A DNA stretch of 64,000 bases from Dromaius novaehollandiae (taxonomy: Eukaryota; Chordata; Aves; Casuariiformes; Dromaiidae). The position numbers and the translations under genes are program-made. The notes under the pieces are model-generated. The model was not told where the DNA came from. It was given only the letters and a program-made list of their open reading frames with translations, and made no database searches. Shown here one piece after another: positions 1-12,800 of this stretch. Numbering within the stretch: position 1 is the stretch's first letter; every line of letters starts with the position of its first letter. Location: NCBI RefSeq assembly GCF_036370855.1, contig NC_088117.1, positions 8,866,001-8,930,000 on the forward strand. Direction: 5' to 3'.

Positions 1-3000
1 AGACCTCGTCTTACCCAGTGCTACAGCAGGGCCAGCTCATCCCTTTTGGGGAAAAAACTGATTGCAGCCAAACATGTGCCTGTCTGGTGATACCGGCCCA
101 GCTGCAGGTCCCCGCTGCATCCATCTCCGCTACTGGGTGTGCAAAGGCAGGTGAGTCCTTCTGGGGATGTCATCTGGATGTCATCACCTCTGCAAGGGTG
201 ATGCTGGGAGAGGTGATGGACGGAGGGGACGGTGCACAGCGAAGGAAGGGAAGGTTGCAGGTGGCCTGCGGGCAACTTGCTCGGTTGCAACGGGAGGCTC
301 TGTGTTGCTGGATTTAGCTGTTTGGCACAAAGGGAACTCAGGTTGCTCTGCTCTCGTCACCACCTCGGCCTCCAGAAGTGGCTGAGGGAATGCAGGAGTT
401 GGGCGTATCGACCCAGCTCTGGCCCGAACACCGTGGCATAACGCTGCTCCCAGACCTGCAGGCCGGGGGGAAGGATAAGGTGGTTCCAGCTGCCTGGAGG
501 GATCCTTCCCCGGCTCCCCCTCGCTGCAGGTGATGGAGAGCCACTGCTGAAGCTCCGGATCCACCTCTGTGCCCAAGCACCTGCTAAGCTCTGCGCCGGC
601 CGCGCTCCTCGCTTTGAGCCGGGGGAGGAAAGGGGGGATTTGCTGCTCTTGCACACCTCGCTTCTGCCTCGGTGCCTGTGTTGTCAAGTCTGATCAGAAG
701 GAGGATCAGTTGGCCCCGCTCGCTCTCTCCAGATTTAATTAACAGGCCTTTCATCTCTACCCTGAAGGAATCTGCTATCTTCTGTCTTCTTAATTAACGT
801 TCATTAAGCAAATCAGAAGAACGTTTTCTCCTCGCTGCCTGCAAGGTTCTTAACCCTTGCGAGGTGCCAGGTTTGTGTCGCCCTGTGCCGGGGTGGCGAA
901 GGCCCTCGGCGCTCCCGGCTCTCCAGCAACGAAGCCCTGGTGTCGCGTCTCCTCTGGGCTTGCACCGAAGTCCTGGTGCGGAGGGCTTCAGCTGCTAGGG
1001 CGGCTGGGGGCGAATCCCCACTTCAATCACTCTTTTGAATGTCCTTGTTCAAGGTCTTCTGTGTCCTGGAGAGGCGAGGGAGTTTCTCGTAACTGGCCCT
1101 GCGTCTCCGTCCAGGGATGGTGGTTGTCTACAGCAAGGCTGTGCTTGAAGGCTTCATAGTGAGAAGTCACTGGCCAAACCTAGAAGGCACCTGAAATGAA
1201 GGGCAGCTGTCTCCTTTTTGCAGAAAAGGAGATTTTTGGGGGGGCTACTCCTACCCCCTCTCCTGAGGGCTGAAGTTAGATGTGGTATTTTCTTTCTTGC
1301 CCTTCCTGGAGGCTCACGGGGAAGGCTGGGACCAAAACGGGGGCTGTCGTGAGTGGCCGCTGCTGGGCATGGTGTCCAGTCACCACCAGTTTCTGCCAAG
1401 GTCTGACCGAGTCTGCCGTCCCCTCGCGTCAGGGCAGGTTTTGCCAAAGGAGGACATGGGAGAAGGATGTCTCCCAACCTTGGTGGTAGCTCGGCTCATT
1501 TCTGAGTAATGTGGCTCCTGCCGCACCTGCCAGCAGCCCTGGTGGGTCTCTCAGACCCAGGACAAGGCAGGTGCTGGGCAGTGGCTGGTGTTTTGGACAA
1601 GGGAAAGTGACTTCTGGGTGATGTTCTTCAGGCTATCCAGACACAGGCAGAGTTGTGTTGGCTTTGCTTGAGACCCCCTGGCACCCCACAAGCAGCCACC
1701 GAGCCCCGGTTGCAGTCTGGTCTCCTCTTAGCTGGACCCCTCTTTGGAGAGGGGATGGATGGGGCTGGGATATCGGCTGCCTGGTGTGAGCAGCATCTAG
1801 AAATCCCCCCTCAAAGGTGGCAAACCCATGAAATGTGGGAGATCCTTTCTGGCCAGGCACTTGCAGCCTCAGTCAGAGGGAAAAGCAAAATACCAAGCCC
1901 ATGAACCTTGCTGGGGCAGGATGCAATTCCTCCCTCCTGCTGCCCCTTTAAAATTGGTGGCAGTGATGTGCAGGGCAGTTATTTAACCAAAAGCCTTCCC
2001 CTCTCCCCCCAAAATGTGACAGCGGGTTTGCCAGCGGCCGCTTGCTCCCAGGCAGCTGATGCACAGCTCCTCGGCGCTGGGAAATTCGCCCTTCCCAGCG
2101 GAGCTGGCTCTGGCTTTCAGAGCCTGGGTCAATATATGTTAATGGGGCTTTGAAACGGCAGTGCCGCGGGAGCTGCTGCCCGAGACCTCTGATTCACAGC
2201 TGCCCGCTGGAGCTTTTCCCCCGCAGTGTGCACAGAGAGAGAATAAAATAAATAATAGTAGAAGGGAAGGAAAGGAAAGGAAGGAGCTTAAATTATAAAT
2301 GAAGGCTAAGTTTCCAGCATGTTGCTGTGGGCAGCTGGCGTAGCCACGCTTTGCCGGGTGCACCGGTTGTCCCCACGCCTCCGGCACAGGGAGACGGTGA
2401 GGGATAGCCCCGGGGACACAGCACCTTCCCGTTGTGTCCGTTCACTGCCGGGCTTCCTCGGGCAACCTGAACCCGCTGGGAGAAGCGGGCCGTGGGCGAG
2501 GGCTCCTTCCCGGCCCTGGGCTGCTCTGTGGCATGCCGGGGCTTGCAGCTGGTGGCAGGAGCATCCCTGTAGCTCCTGCGTTGTGCATATGCAGCGCTGG
2601 CTTTGGCACCCCTGCCCTGACCGCTGCACGCTGGGCGGCAGGTGGTTTTTGGGCAGCAACAGTTCCTCTGGAGCTTGCTACCCTTTAGTCCCACCATGGG
2701 TCCATCCCGGGCCAGTGCAGGGGGTGCCAGGGCGACGTCTTGGCCCTGTGCGCAATTAGCATCACCCTGCAAGCCACTAATGGGGTTTGGTGACACTCTA
2801 GTTGTGCTACTGCTGGAGACATCTCCATGGGGATGTGTCCTCATCCCTGCTGAGGTGCCCGGGCTGGGCCCCCTGGTAGCAGGTGGGGAAGGGACCCCCA
2901 CCCGCAGGTGCTGGTGCAGGGGTGCTGGGGGCTGCAGACCCCTGACCTAGCTGGACTGGTGCAAGTGGAGGAGCTGGGGGGTCCCCATGGGTCAGCATGG

Positions 3001-3400
3001 TGGGGGAAGAGGGTGCTTAGGTCGTGATGGGTCTGGTTCAAAGCCTCCCCACCCTGCTTTGGGCACTGTGGGGCAGCTGGCGAGCCCCGCGGATGCAAGG
3101 AAAAGCCCAGGTGTGGGTGTGAATCGATGCAGGCTCGTCCCCGGGGCTGAGAAATCATGGGGCTTGGCTCTGTGGGTGCTGCCGAAAGCCCCAAACCCCC
3201 CATCCCTGAAGCCACAGGGCTGGGATGTGCCCTGCTGGGGGGTCCCCAGCCTGCCCAGCCCCACAGCGTGGAGGTGCGGACAGGCTGGGGGGGGTCCAGG
3301 CTTGCAGCAGGCTCAAACCGCGCAGCCCATGATTGCAAACAATGCTTTTTGGACATTTCCAGCAGCTTCCACAAGATGGACCTGGGAGCGAGAGGAGGTG
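1..3400. other. non-coding DNA upstream of LAMC3
   Basis: I see no supportable exon here on either strand. In mammals the next gene on this side is FIBCD1 on the opposite strand; I looked for its transmembrane and fibrinogen-like coding segments on the minus strand and found none, so it probably lies outside the window. Visible local structure: two TTAATTAA octamers (735-742, 790-797) followed by TCATTAAG (801-808) in an AT-rich patch; an AT-rich patch near 1940-2150; and a GGAAA-type purine run near 2258-2283. Open frames in this stretch look like chance products of its GC content. Confidence 0.6.
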
Positions 3401-3501
3401 CCCAGCTGGCGGGGGGGACCATCCCATCCCATCCCGTCCCCTCCGTCCCGCCTGCTCAGGCGTCCGGAGGAGGGTCAGTGCTCGGCACGACGAGTCCCGG
3501 C
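3400..3501 (+). promoter_or_regulatory. LAMC3: LAMC3 proximal promoter / 5' UTR (putative)
   Basis: This GC-rich stretch directly precedes the LAMC3 start codon. It has no TATA box and contains an imperfect (ATCCC)n/GTCCC pyrimidine repeat at about 3420-3450. About 150-170 bases upstream of the ATG lies ATTGCAAACAAT, a short inverted repeat (ATTG...CAAT) that could bind C/EBP-like or forkhead factors. The transcription start is not determined by anything I can see, so the boundary is approximate. Confidence 0.35.
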
Positions 3502-3874
3502 ATGGCGCGGCCGCCCGGGCTCTGCGTGCTGGTCCTGCTGGCGCTGGGCGCCGGAGCGGGGGGCTCGGCTGCCTGCCGCGATGCCCAGGGCCAGGCCCGC
3601 CGCTGCACGCCCGTCTTCGAGAACGCCGCATTCGGCCGGGCCGCCCGGGCCACCAACACGTGCGGCTCGCCGCCCGAGGACTACTGCCTGCAGATGGGCG
3701 CCCGCGATGCCACCAAGCTGTGCCACCGCTGCGACGCCGGGGACCCCCGGCGCCACCACAACGCCTCGCTGCTCACCGACTTCCACAGCCAGGAGGAGAG
3801 CACCTGGTGGCAGAGCCAGTCCATGGCCTTTGGCGTCCAGCACCCCAACTCCGTCAACATCACCCTGCACCTGG
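3502..3874 (+). CDS. LAMC3: LAMC3 exon 1: signal peptide and start of LN domain
   Basis: The ATG sits in CGGCATGG and opens [18 protein letters not shown], a clear signal peptide. The exon then reads into the LN domain ([29 protein letters not shown]). It ends at donor G|GTGAGC in phase 1; the split Gly codon is completed by exon 2. Confidence 0.95.
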
Positions 3875-6800
3875 GTGAGCGCGGCTGGGACCCCCGCGAG
3901 GGCTGCAGCCCCGGGGTGGGGGGGTGGGGGGGGGGATGCACGGGGCTGGATGCTCTTGCCAGGGATGTTCCTGCACCCCGTAACTCTTGGTGCAGGTTTT
4001 GGGTTAAGGCAGGACCCCTCCATCCTCCTCCCCAGGGCTTTTAGGGGGTGCAAAGAGGGAGATGTCCCTTGCTAAGCACAGGGGACAGGTCACAGAAAGG
4101 AGCTGGGGAGGGTCTGCTCCATCCCCCAGCCCCGTGGCTGGTAGTGGGGACAGACCCTGGGAGTGAGGCCGGGTGTCCTACAGCAACAAGGTGGGTGAGG
4201 GTGCAAATGTGGTCCTGCAAGCACTTAGGGGTTGGCGAGGGTCTTCTCCTCCATGGTGGCTGCGTCTGCCCAGCAGCCGTGCCCGCCTGTGCTGCTTCCC
4301 ACCCAGCTGTGCCGCGGGTGCAAAGTCTTGGCGCGTCCCTTCACTTTGCCCCCGGTGCCGTTTCACCCCCGCGCGTTGCCGAGGACATACTGTCCCTCTC
4401 TACGGGGGGGCAGAGCTCTACGGGCGCCGCGGCAGCCCGGGCAGGCTGCTCCTGTTGTGGTGTGACCCTCTGTGTTTTAAATATTACATGAGTCACCTGT
4501 TCGAAGGGTAGCTAAACCTCGTGGGATCATGTCTGGCATTTTAAAAAAAGGATTTTTAATGCCTTCTGGCCATCTAAACTATCCTGGCAATTGGCCAGCT
4601 CTTTAATATCTTCATTATCTGCTGCATCCTGCCATCCGCACGCGGAGGTGGGGGTGACGGGGGGCTCTGGACGGAGCTGAACGAGCAGCCTGTCCCCCTG
4701 CTAACGGCGGCGGTGGCCCCGGCGGGCTGGCCACGTCGCCCCGGGGCAGCCAGCCGAGGGTCCGCGCTTGCCCCCGGCGGGGACGCGGGAGCCGCCTGCT
4801 CGCGCGGGAGGTCAGCCCTTTCCCAGCCCCCCGCGGGCAGGCGGACATCTGGTCCGCATCCCCGCGCAGCCGAGACCGGGCTCCCTGCCGTGGCTGAGAA
4901 GCGGTGCCGGAGGAGCCCGCCGGCCCCCATTCCCCGCTCCGGCACCTCCCGCGAGCCCTGCCGGAGGGGCCCGTCCCGTCTCCCATCCAGCGCTGGCTGT
5001 CGGATCTCCCTAAATTTATTCATGCTTGAACTGGAGCGCAGATGCTCTGATTGCAATCTGCATTGCTACTGCAAGCTGCTGCCCGCTCCTCCGGGGGCTG
5101 GGGCCCCCCACGGCTGCTGACGGCTTCTAGCCTGAGTTGTCTTCCCTTCTGCTTCCAGCTGCTGGAGGCTGTCAGTCCTCTCCGGGTCAGCTGCCCGGCT
5201 CCTGGGGTCTCTTGCTTCAGGCCTTGCTTTCCAGCCTCTGCCTTTCTTGTGGCTCTTCTCCGGCTCCTCCGCAGGCCGGCGGTGCCTGGTCAGACCCTGC
5301 TCCCAGATGTCCGGTGGAGCTTGGCAGGGCTTTGTGCAGCTCTGGGGACCTCCCTGCTTGAGTCTGCGCCTTGTGAACGCATCCGAGGCCATAACGTTGC
5401 AACCCCGATCCCTGCGTCCCGTCCGGAGCCGGGTGTTCCTCTGCAAACCTACCCAGCGCTCCGCTTCCTAGGCTCCTAGTATATCCTGGCACGCTGAAAA
5501 GTGCCATCTTTGTGCCCAGCGTGTTGCTGTCTGACTTCTCCCTCGGCTGCCATTCCCCGTTCTTGTCCCACCTGCAGATTTTTTGGTCACTATCTTAACG
5601 CTTCCACCCGGGTTATTGGGGAAAAGCCCAAGCGGTCGCGTGCTGCGCCGTGGCCGCTGCAGAGCTCCCCTCCAGGAACGCAGCCCGGGACAAGGTTTTG
5701 CTTGCGTTTCTGCTGTGAGCTCGAGCCAGTAATTGGGCTTTTTAACCCCTGTAGCGTGTCTCCCGTCAGCCTGTCTCTCCTGAGTCAGATGTCTTGTAGG
5801 TTGTCCAGTGTGGTTACCTGCGGATCTTATTAAATAAGATACTGAATGAGTTGGACAAGACCTGTGTTTACCTACATGCTGTTGATTGGCATTAATTAGA
5901 TTATTCTCCCTCGTTTCTCCTCCCGGAGGGGTTTCAGCCATGCCGATGTAGTGCCCTGGGCCCGCGTCAGATCGGTAGTCCCGTAACGACTGTGGCCGCT
6001 GCATTTACTGCAAGACAACAGCACGGCTCTGGGAGGAACCCAAAATGTTGGTGGGCTTGCAGACGCATGGCGTAGGTGGTCCAGGAAGCTCCTCAGATAA
6101 CTCCTGGCATGTGAATCTCTGATTGAAATGTGTCTAAATTAGGTAGGATCTTTGTAGCTGTGACTGATGCTGATTTTCCCGGGGGATCCGAGCCTGTGAT
6201 GGGCCCCCGGGGCTGAGCCCTGTGCAGACTCGGTTCGAGGGGGCTGGAGGCTGCTGGTGATGTGCTAAATCAGCACAGCCCTCGCTCCTCTCCAAACTTC
6301 TCCATCTGGAGACCTCCAGCATTTTAGGTGTAGTTTCACCTCTGCAGGAGGTGAGTGAACACGTAGTTGTGGAAAGCAGAACGGAGAGAGGGACCCAGGA
6401 GTCCTGGTGACTGCTGTTGCCCCTCCTGGCCGTGGCTTCTTGCTGTGTGCACCTATTTCAGACCCATTGGATCCTTCTGGGTGGTAAAGTGGGGACAACC
6501 CAGCTGCGGCCATAGGCCGTTCATGGATTCTCCCTCCTTTGGAGGAACCGAACAGAATTTGGCAAATTAAAGTGACCGTCCAGAAGAAGGATGTGTTAAT
6601 TTGCAGTATTCTCCACTATAGCGAGTTTTGGCCATTCGAGCTTAAGATACCGAGCTCGAGCCCCCGAATCCTGCTGCCCCCCTCCCCTCCCCTCCGCTCG
6701 CTGCTGCTGCAGGCCGCTTTGGGCAGCGCTTGTTTATTGACACAGCTCCGGCCCGGCTCCTCTCCCAGAGGCAATCGCTGCGCGAGGTGACTGCTCTGAC

Positions 6801-9800
6801 CTCCCTGTTTTGGCAGACGTCCCCCCGGGGCCGCGCGTCTGGGAATGGGCCCCGCCGGGCGCGGGGGGCCCTCGGCACGGGGTGCAGGGCAGGGGCAAGT
6901 AGCAGCGCAGCCGGCCTCGCTCGCCAGTCCCTCGGCAAAACCCGAAAACCTCGAGTAACCATCCTGAGAACCGCCCCGTCCCGCAGCCATCTGCACGTTT
7001 TGGACCGGGAGGGTTTAGAGTCGAGGATGCCCCCAGCAGCGTCCGTGCGGGAAGGTTGGGGACGGGAGCACGGCGGCGGGCAGGGCAGCGGGAGCGAGTG
7101 TCCCCCACGCTGGCTCGTCCCGGCAGCCCCGGTTAGCTGGGCTCCCCCGCAGCAAAGTCGCAGTGCGTATGTGACATTATTCATATGGGCCCAATTAAAG
7201 GCTTGTTTTCCTAGTCCCGGAATAACCCCTCGAACATTCCCGACTCATTAGCTTTTCAAATAAAGCCAAAACCTTGTAGCTAATTGTTTTGCGCTGTCGG
7301 GAGCGGTGCCGTTCTGGGGCACCCGGGTCTTTGAGCCGGCCCTTCATCCCTGACAATTAAGCACTTCTGAGGTTCGCTTTGGGACCCCCCTCCTCCCCCC
7401 AAGGCTTTAAAGCAATGCTTTAAAGCAATTTCGGCGTTGGGCTGGTCGCCCCGGGGACTGGTGTCCTCTGTTTGTCTTCGGGCTGGCAAAGGCGGCGGCG
7501 ATGCCCCTGCGCAGGGACCGACCTCGAGCCCAGGGGAGGAGGGGGCGGACAGTGCCCCGGGCGCTTTCTGCCCCGTTGCACCGCTGCCCTGGGGCTGCTG
7601 CTCCGCGGTGGGCCGGACTCTGCCCGCCAGCTCCCGGCTTTACTTTGGGCTTGCGGCTCTGTGCGAGCCAGTCTCCGTGCGCGGAGCGGGAGGCTGCCTT
7701 GCAGGGGAGATGGAGGAGAAGCTCGGCAGAGGGCAGCCAGCTGGGGGAAAACGCTTCCCGCAGCATGAGGATGGCTTTCGGCTGGCAGCTGGGAGCCACG
7801 AGCATCCGTGTCCCGCTCCTGCTGCGCCCGGGCTGGCTGGAGCCTCTCCTCGCTGGCGCGGGTGGCATCGAGCAGCAGCCTCCGTGCAGTGATGCCTCCG
7901 TTCAGGCAGACGGCGGGGGAGAAACGGGTGCTTTTCAGGAGAAAACGGTGAATGCGGGCGACGCGGGCTGGGCCACGTGGGGAGCGCGCCAGCTCTGCTC
8001 CCAGCAGCCGTGCCGTGCAAGCCCTGTCGCTGCTCCTCTTGCAGCTACCTAGAGCAGGCGCAGCGGTCGGGAGAAGGTGACAGTCCTGGGAGCTGGTGCT
8101 GCAGGAGCAGGGTGACGTGGCACAGGCTGGGGCGCTCCCAGGTCCTGGTCCTGGCCCTGCCAAAGCCCCGGTGCCGATTTGCACCACTTTGGAGGGGACG
8201 GGACGCGGGCGGGCGGTGGGAGCACCCGGCCACTGACAGCACTGCCCGTCCGCCCCAGGCAAAGCCTACGAGATCACCTACGTGCGGCTGAAGTTTCACA
8301 CCAGCCGCCCGGAGAGCTTCGCCATCTACAAGCGCAGCCGCGCCGACGGGCCCTGGCTGCCCTACCAGTACTACAGCGCGTCCTGCGAGAAGACCTACGG
8401 CAAGCGGCCGCGGCAGCACCTGAGGCCGGGCGAGGACGAGCAGGTCGCCTTCTGCACCGACGAGTTCAGCGACATCTCCCCGCTGAGCGGGGGCAACGTG
8501 GCCTTCTCCACGCTGGAGGGCCGCCCCAGCGCCTACAACTTCGACGGGAGCCCGGCTCTGCAGGTGCTGCCCCGGGCACGCTGGTGCGGGACATCCCCGC
8601 CGGCGGGGCTGGGGATGCTCGAGCCGATGGGCTTCGCAGTGGAGAAGGGGAGCAGGTGGCCTGAGCCTTCCCCGCATCCTTGCAGGAGTGGGTGACGGTC
8701 ACCGACCTGCTCATCTCCTTGAACCGGCTCAACACTTTCGGGGATGACATCTTCAAGGACCCCAAGGTGCTGCAGTCGTACTACTACGCCATCTCGGACT
8801 TCTCCGTCGGCGGCAGGTGAGGGGCAGGGACCTGCTGGACACGCGCGTAGGGCTGGGCACCGGGGTGGCTGGTCCCCACCTCCAGCTCCATCTCACTTGC
8901 TTTGCATCCTTGGGGCCAGCTGCTCAGACCTGACTTTTCCCAGCGGTAAAGCAGAGCTGGCAGGACTGGGCAGAGTTATGGGCTTATGAAGTGCCAAGGG
9001 AGCATCTCCAAGGGAGCCCGAGTGCGAGCAGCACCCTGGGGCCTCCCTGCGCCTTGGCACCAAGTGGGCGCCATGCCGAGTTGGCCTCTCACCCTAGCAA
9101 GAGCCGTCCCCAGCCGCAGGGCAGCGGGGCCAGGGATGCTCCAAGGATGCTGCGAGGCTCAAGCAGCCGGAGCCAGCTGCTGGGCCAGAAACGCTCCAGG
9201 GAGGAGATGGGTGGCTGCTGGCCGCAGGCTACTTTCTGCCCCGCTCGTTGTAGGTGTAAATGCAACGGCCACGCCAGCCGCTGCGCTCGGGACGCGGCCG
9301 GGCAGCTGGCCTGCGTGTGCGAGCACAACACGGCGGGAGCCGACTGCGAGCGCTGCCAGCCCTTCTACCAGGACCGCCCGTGGGCCCGCGGCACCGCCGC
9401 CTCCGCCAACGAGTGTCTCCGTGAGTAGCGCCGCGCCGGGGCCGGGACACGGCTCCCTCGCCGGCCGTGGGCGAGCAGCCAGGCCGCCGGGTTGTGCCAG
9501 TGCCCGCTCGGCTCATCCGGCAGCTCCCAAAGGGGTAGAAAGCGCTCGCCCCATTTTGCAAGGTTTTGGCCAGCGAGGGAGGATTTGCAAACTGGGTGCC
9601 CCCGTGGCGGCATCGCCCCGTGCGTGCTGGGGGGCTGCTCCGTGCACGGCGCTGCACCCGCCGCCTCTCCCAGCGCAAAGGGCTCACTGCCCTCTCCCCG
9701 GCCACCGACGAGGTGGTTTTAACCCCCGGGCAAGCCCCGTGCTCCTGCACTGCCCGCGGTGGCAGCCGGCGGCACGCCGCTCTCCCCGTCTGCCTCCTCC

Positions 9801-12800
9801 CCAGCTTGCAACTGCAGCGGCCGTGCGGACGAGTGCTTCTACGACTGGGAGCTGTACCGCAGCACCGGGCACGGGGGCCACTGCCTGCGCTGCCGCGACA
9901 ACACCGCCGGCCCCCGCTGCGAGCGCTGCCGGCCCAACCACTACCGCCGCGACGAGCGGGACGCCTGCCAGCCCTGCCGCTGCAACGCCGCAGGTGCGTG
10001 GGGACGCCGGGGCCTGGCAGGGTGCAAGTCCTCCCGTCCCCACCGTGACACCGGGGTAGATGCACCGGCCATGGCGCCGGGGTAGATGCACCAGCGCGGG
10101 TGCCGCTGCGCTTGCCTGGCAGGGGTTTGTCGAGCTCAGCGTGCAGAAACCCGCCGCCCCGGGAGGCCGGGAGCATCCTGCCCGCACGAGTGGGACCGGC
10201 CTCGCGCCGAGGCCCCCCGGTCCCTCCTGAGGGTTCGGGGCTCCCCTGCGCAGGCTCCCTGCAGCTCCAGTGCACCAGCTCGGGGGCCTGCGCCTGCAAA
10301 GCCCACGTGAGGGGCTGGAAGTGCGAGCGCTGCGAGGACGGCTTCCACGGCCTCGGCGAAGGCGGCTGCCGGTGAGGAAGCGCACGGCCCCAGGGCCCGC
10401 AGCGGGCCCGTGCCGTCGCTCACCTGCCACCTGCGTCTCGCCCCGTGCAGAGCCTGCACCTGCGACCCGGCGGGCAGCGTGGGCGCCTGCGACCCCGACA
10501 CAGGGCACTGCCCCTGCAAGGAGGCGGTGGAGGGTCCCGCGTGCGACAGGTGAGCTCGCCCGGCGCCTCCGTGCCGGGGCTTTGCAGCAGAATCGCCGCC
10601 GCGTTGCTCGCTGCATTGGCTGTGCTGCAGCATTTCTCCGGACCGCTGGGACGTGGCTCCTTTGGAGCTGCCTCCTCCTCCTCCCATCGCTGCCCCTTGC
10701 GGGATGAAGGCCTGCCCCATGCCACGGTCCCCGTTTCTTCCCCCCTCGCAGGTGCCGGCCGGGGTGGTTTAACCTGCAGCCCCACAACCCCGCTGGCTGC
10801 ACCAGCTGCTTCTGCTACGGCCACTCCTCGGCATGCACCGCGGCGGCCGGCTACGAGGAGACCCGCGTCCGCGCCGCCTTCGAGCAAGGTAGCAGCCCCC
10901 GGCCGCCCGCGCCGCTGGGACTGGGTTCCCTCTAGCCGATTTTGGGCTGCTTGCTTAGGGCCAGCTTTTCCGAAGAGCTTTGGGCCGGGCTCCAGAGGCT
11001 CAGCGCCTCCGGGCAGAGCCGGATCCATGGCTGGGCAGCGGGGCGACAGCACTCGTTAAATGAGCACAGATATTTACTGGTAAACCAAGTCCCCCAAAGT
11101 CCTCTCCAAACCTGCAGCCGGAGCTGGACCAGCCTGAAACTCCCTGCGCTGCGGGAAAGGGTCAGTGTCCAGATTTGGGACGATTAGATAAGGGATGCCG
11201 CTGAGTGCAGCCCACTCGACATCCCCAGAGAGATTTCCAAGCGTTCGGCCTCCAGGCGCCGGGGGCTGGATGCAATAAATAACCGTTGGGAGCGGGGGAG
11301 AGTTTAACTTGTTTCCGAAGGAAACAAACTTAATGCAATTACGCCCCGTCTGTCTCCGGGCTTTCTCCGCCCTCCAACTTTTGAACCACAGAATGGGCAG
11401 GGAGGCAAATGTTTAAAGATACTAATTTTCTCCAAATGCAAGAAAACAAACAGCCGGGAGCAGGGGAATGGCTGGCGCTGCTCTCCGGCGTGTGGGGCCC
11501 CAGAGCCCGCTCGGAGCAGGGCGTTACAAAGGCTCCAGCTGCAGGAAAGTCCTTGCGCCTTACTAGACATCAGAGAATCTCATGAGCAAGATGGAGCTGT
11601 GAAAAGCAAAACCGTGTTGCTGCCATGGCTCGTGGGAGACTTGGTGCTTCTCCTCCCTTGTGCTTGTCACGCAGGGCTGGAGGGCTGGGCGGCCGCGGCA
11701 CTAGACGGCACCGAGATCCCGTTGCATTGGGCTGACGGCGAGATCTTCACCGAGTGGGACGGAGAGGAGCTGGTGGATTTTCTTGCGCCAGGTATCGTGC
11801 GTGCAGGAGCACTGCTGAGCCCCTGTGTCGTAACTGGGGTCCTGCTCTGCCGCAGGGATCCCCTCGCGCGGCTGCCCACCGCTGAACCGATGCACGCGCA
11901 TGAGCTGTGCTCCATGGTGGAGCTGGTTGCATCTCTGCAGCTGCAGCAAGAGGCCAGGGGGGTGGGCTGAGGCTGGGGCCCCCGGAGGTCACTTTGGAGC
12001 TGGCCCTGCTCCAGGAGGGTGACCGGGGACAAACCAGCTTTGCCTCCTGTTGATCACAATGGGACAAGATGTTGGCACATCCGAGTCTTACAGACTTTCC
12101 TCCTCTTTCCCATCACAGAGAAGTTCCTGCAGAACCAGCGCCTCAGCTACGGGCAGCTCCTCTCCCTGCTGCTGGGCGCGGAGGGGAACGGGACCGGGGG
12201 ACCCCTGCCCCGGGTGCAGCTGGTGCTGGAGGGCGAGGGCATGGGGGTCGCGGTGCCGGCCAGCTCCTCTCCGGCCGGCAGCCAGAGCCAGCCCCGCCGG
12301 GGCAAGCAGGCCGTCACCTTCAGGTACCGCCACAGCCCCCGGGCTCGCTCCTGGGGCGGGCGTGGGTCACGCTGTGTCTGGTCCTGGTTGGGGCTGGGGA
12401 AATGGGGACCACGTCCTGGCCAGGCCACCCTGCGCTGGGGGTCCAGCCCTGCTCCATGTCCCCGCCATAGCTGTGCCTGGGGAGCTGAGCTGTCCCCCTG
12501 GCACGGCCAGTGGCCGATGGCCACCAGCCAGGTCCTTCCCTCTCTCCCGGCTGCTTCTCCAACAGGCTTCACGAGGCAGAGGAGGGTGCGGAGCCTTCGC
12601 TGTCGGCCTTCAGCTTCCAGCGCCTGCTCTCCAACCTGACCGCCCTCCGGCTCCGCGTGAGCCGCGGCCCCCTGCAAGGTAGGTGACTCCGTGCACCGTC
12701 CCTGTGCCAGGGGGGTGGCACTGCGTGGTGGCCCCGTGCGAGGTGGTGAGACCACAGCAGCCCTGTGCAAGACAGGTGACACCACGTGGTGGCCCTGTGC

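Noticed and set aside
1-3400. First exons of FIBCD1 on the minus strand
   Set aside because: I looked for its transmembrane and fibrinogen-like segments because it neighbours LAMC3 in mammals; nothing matches.
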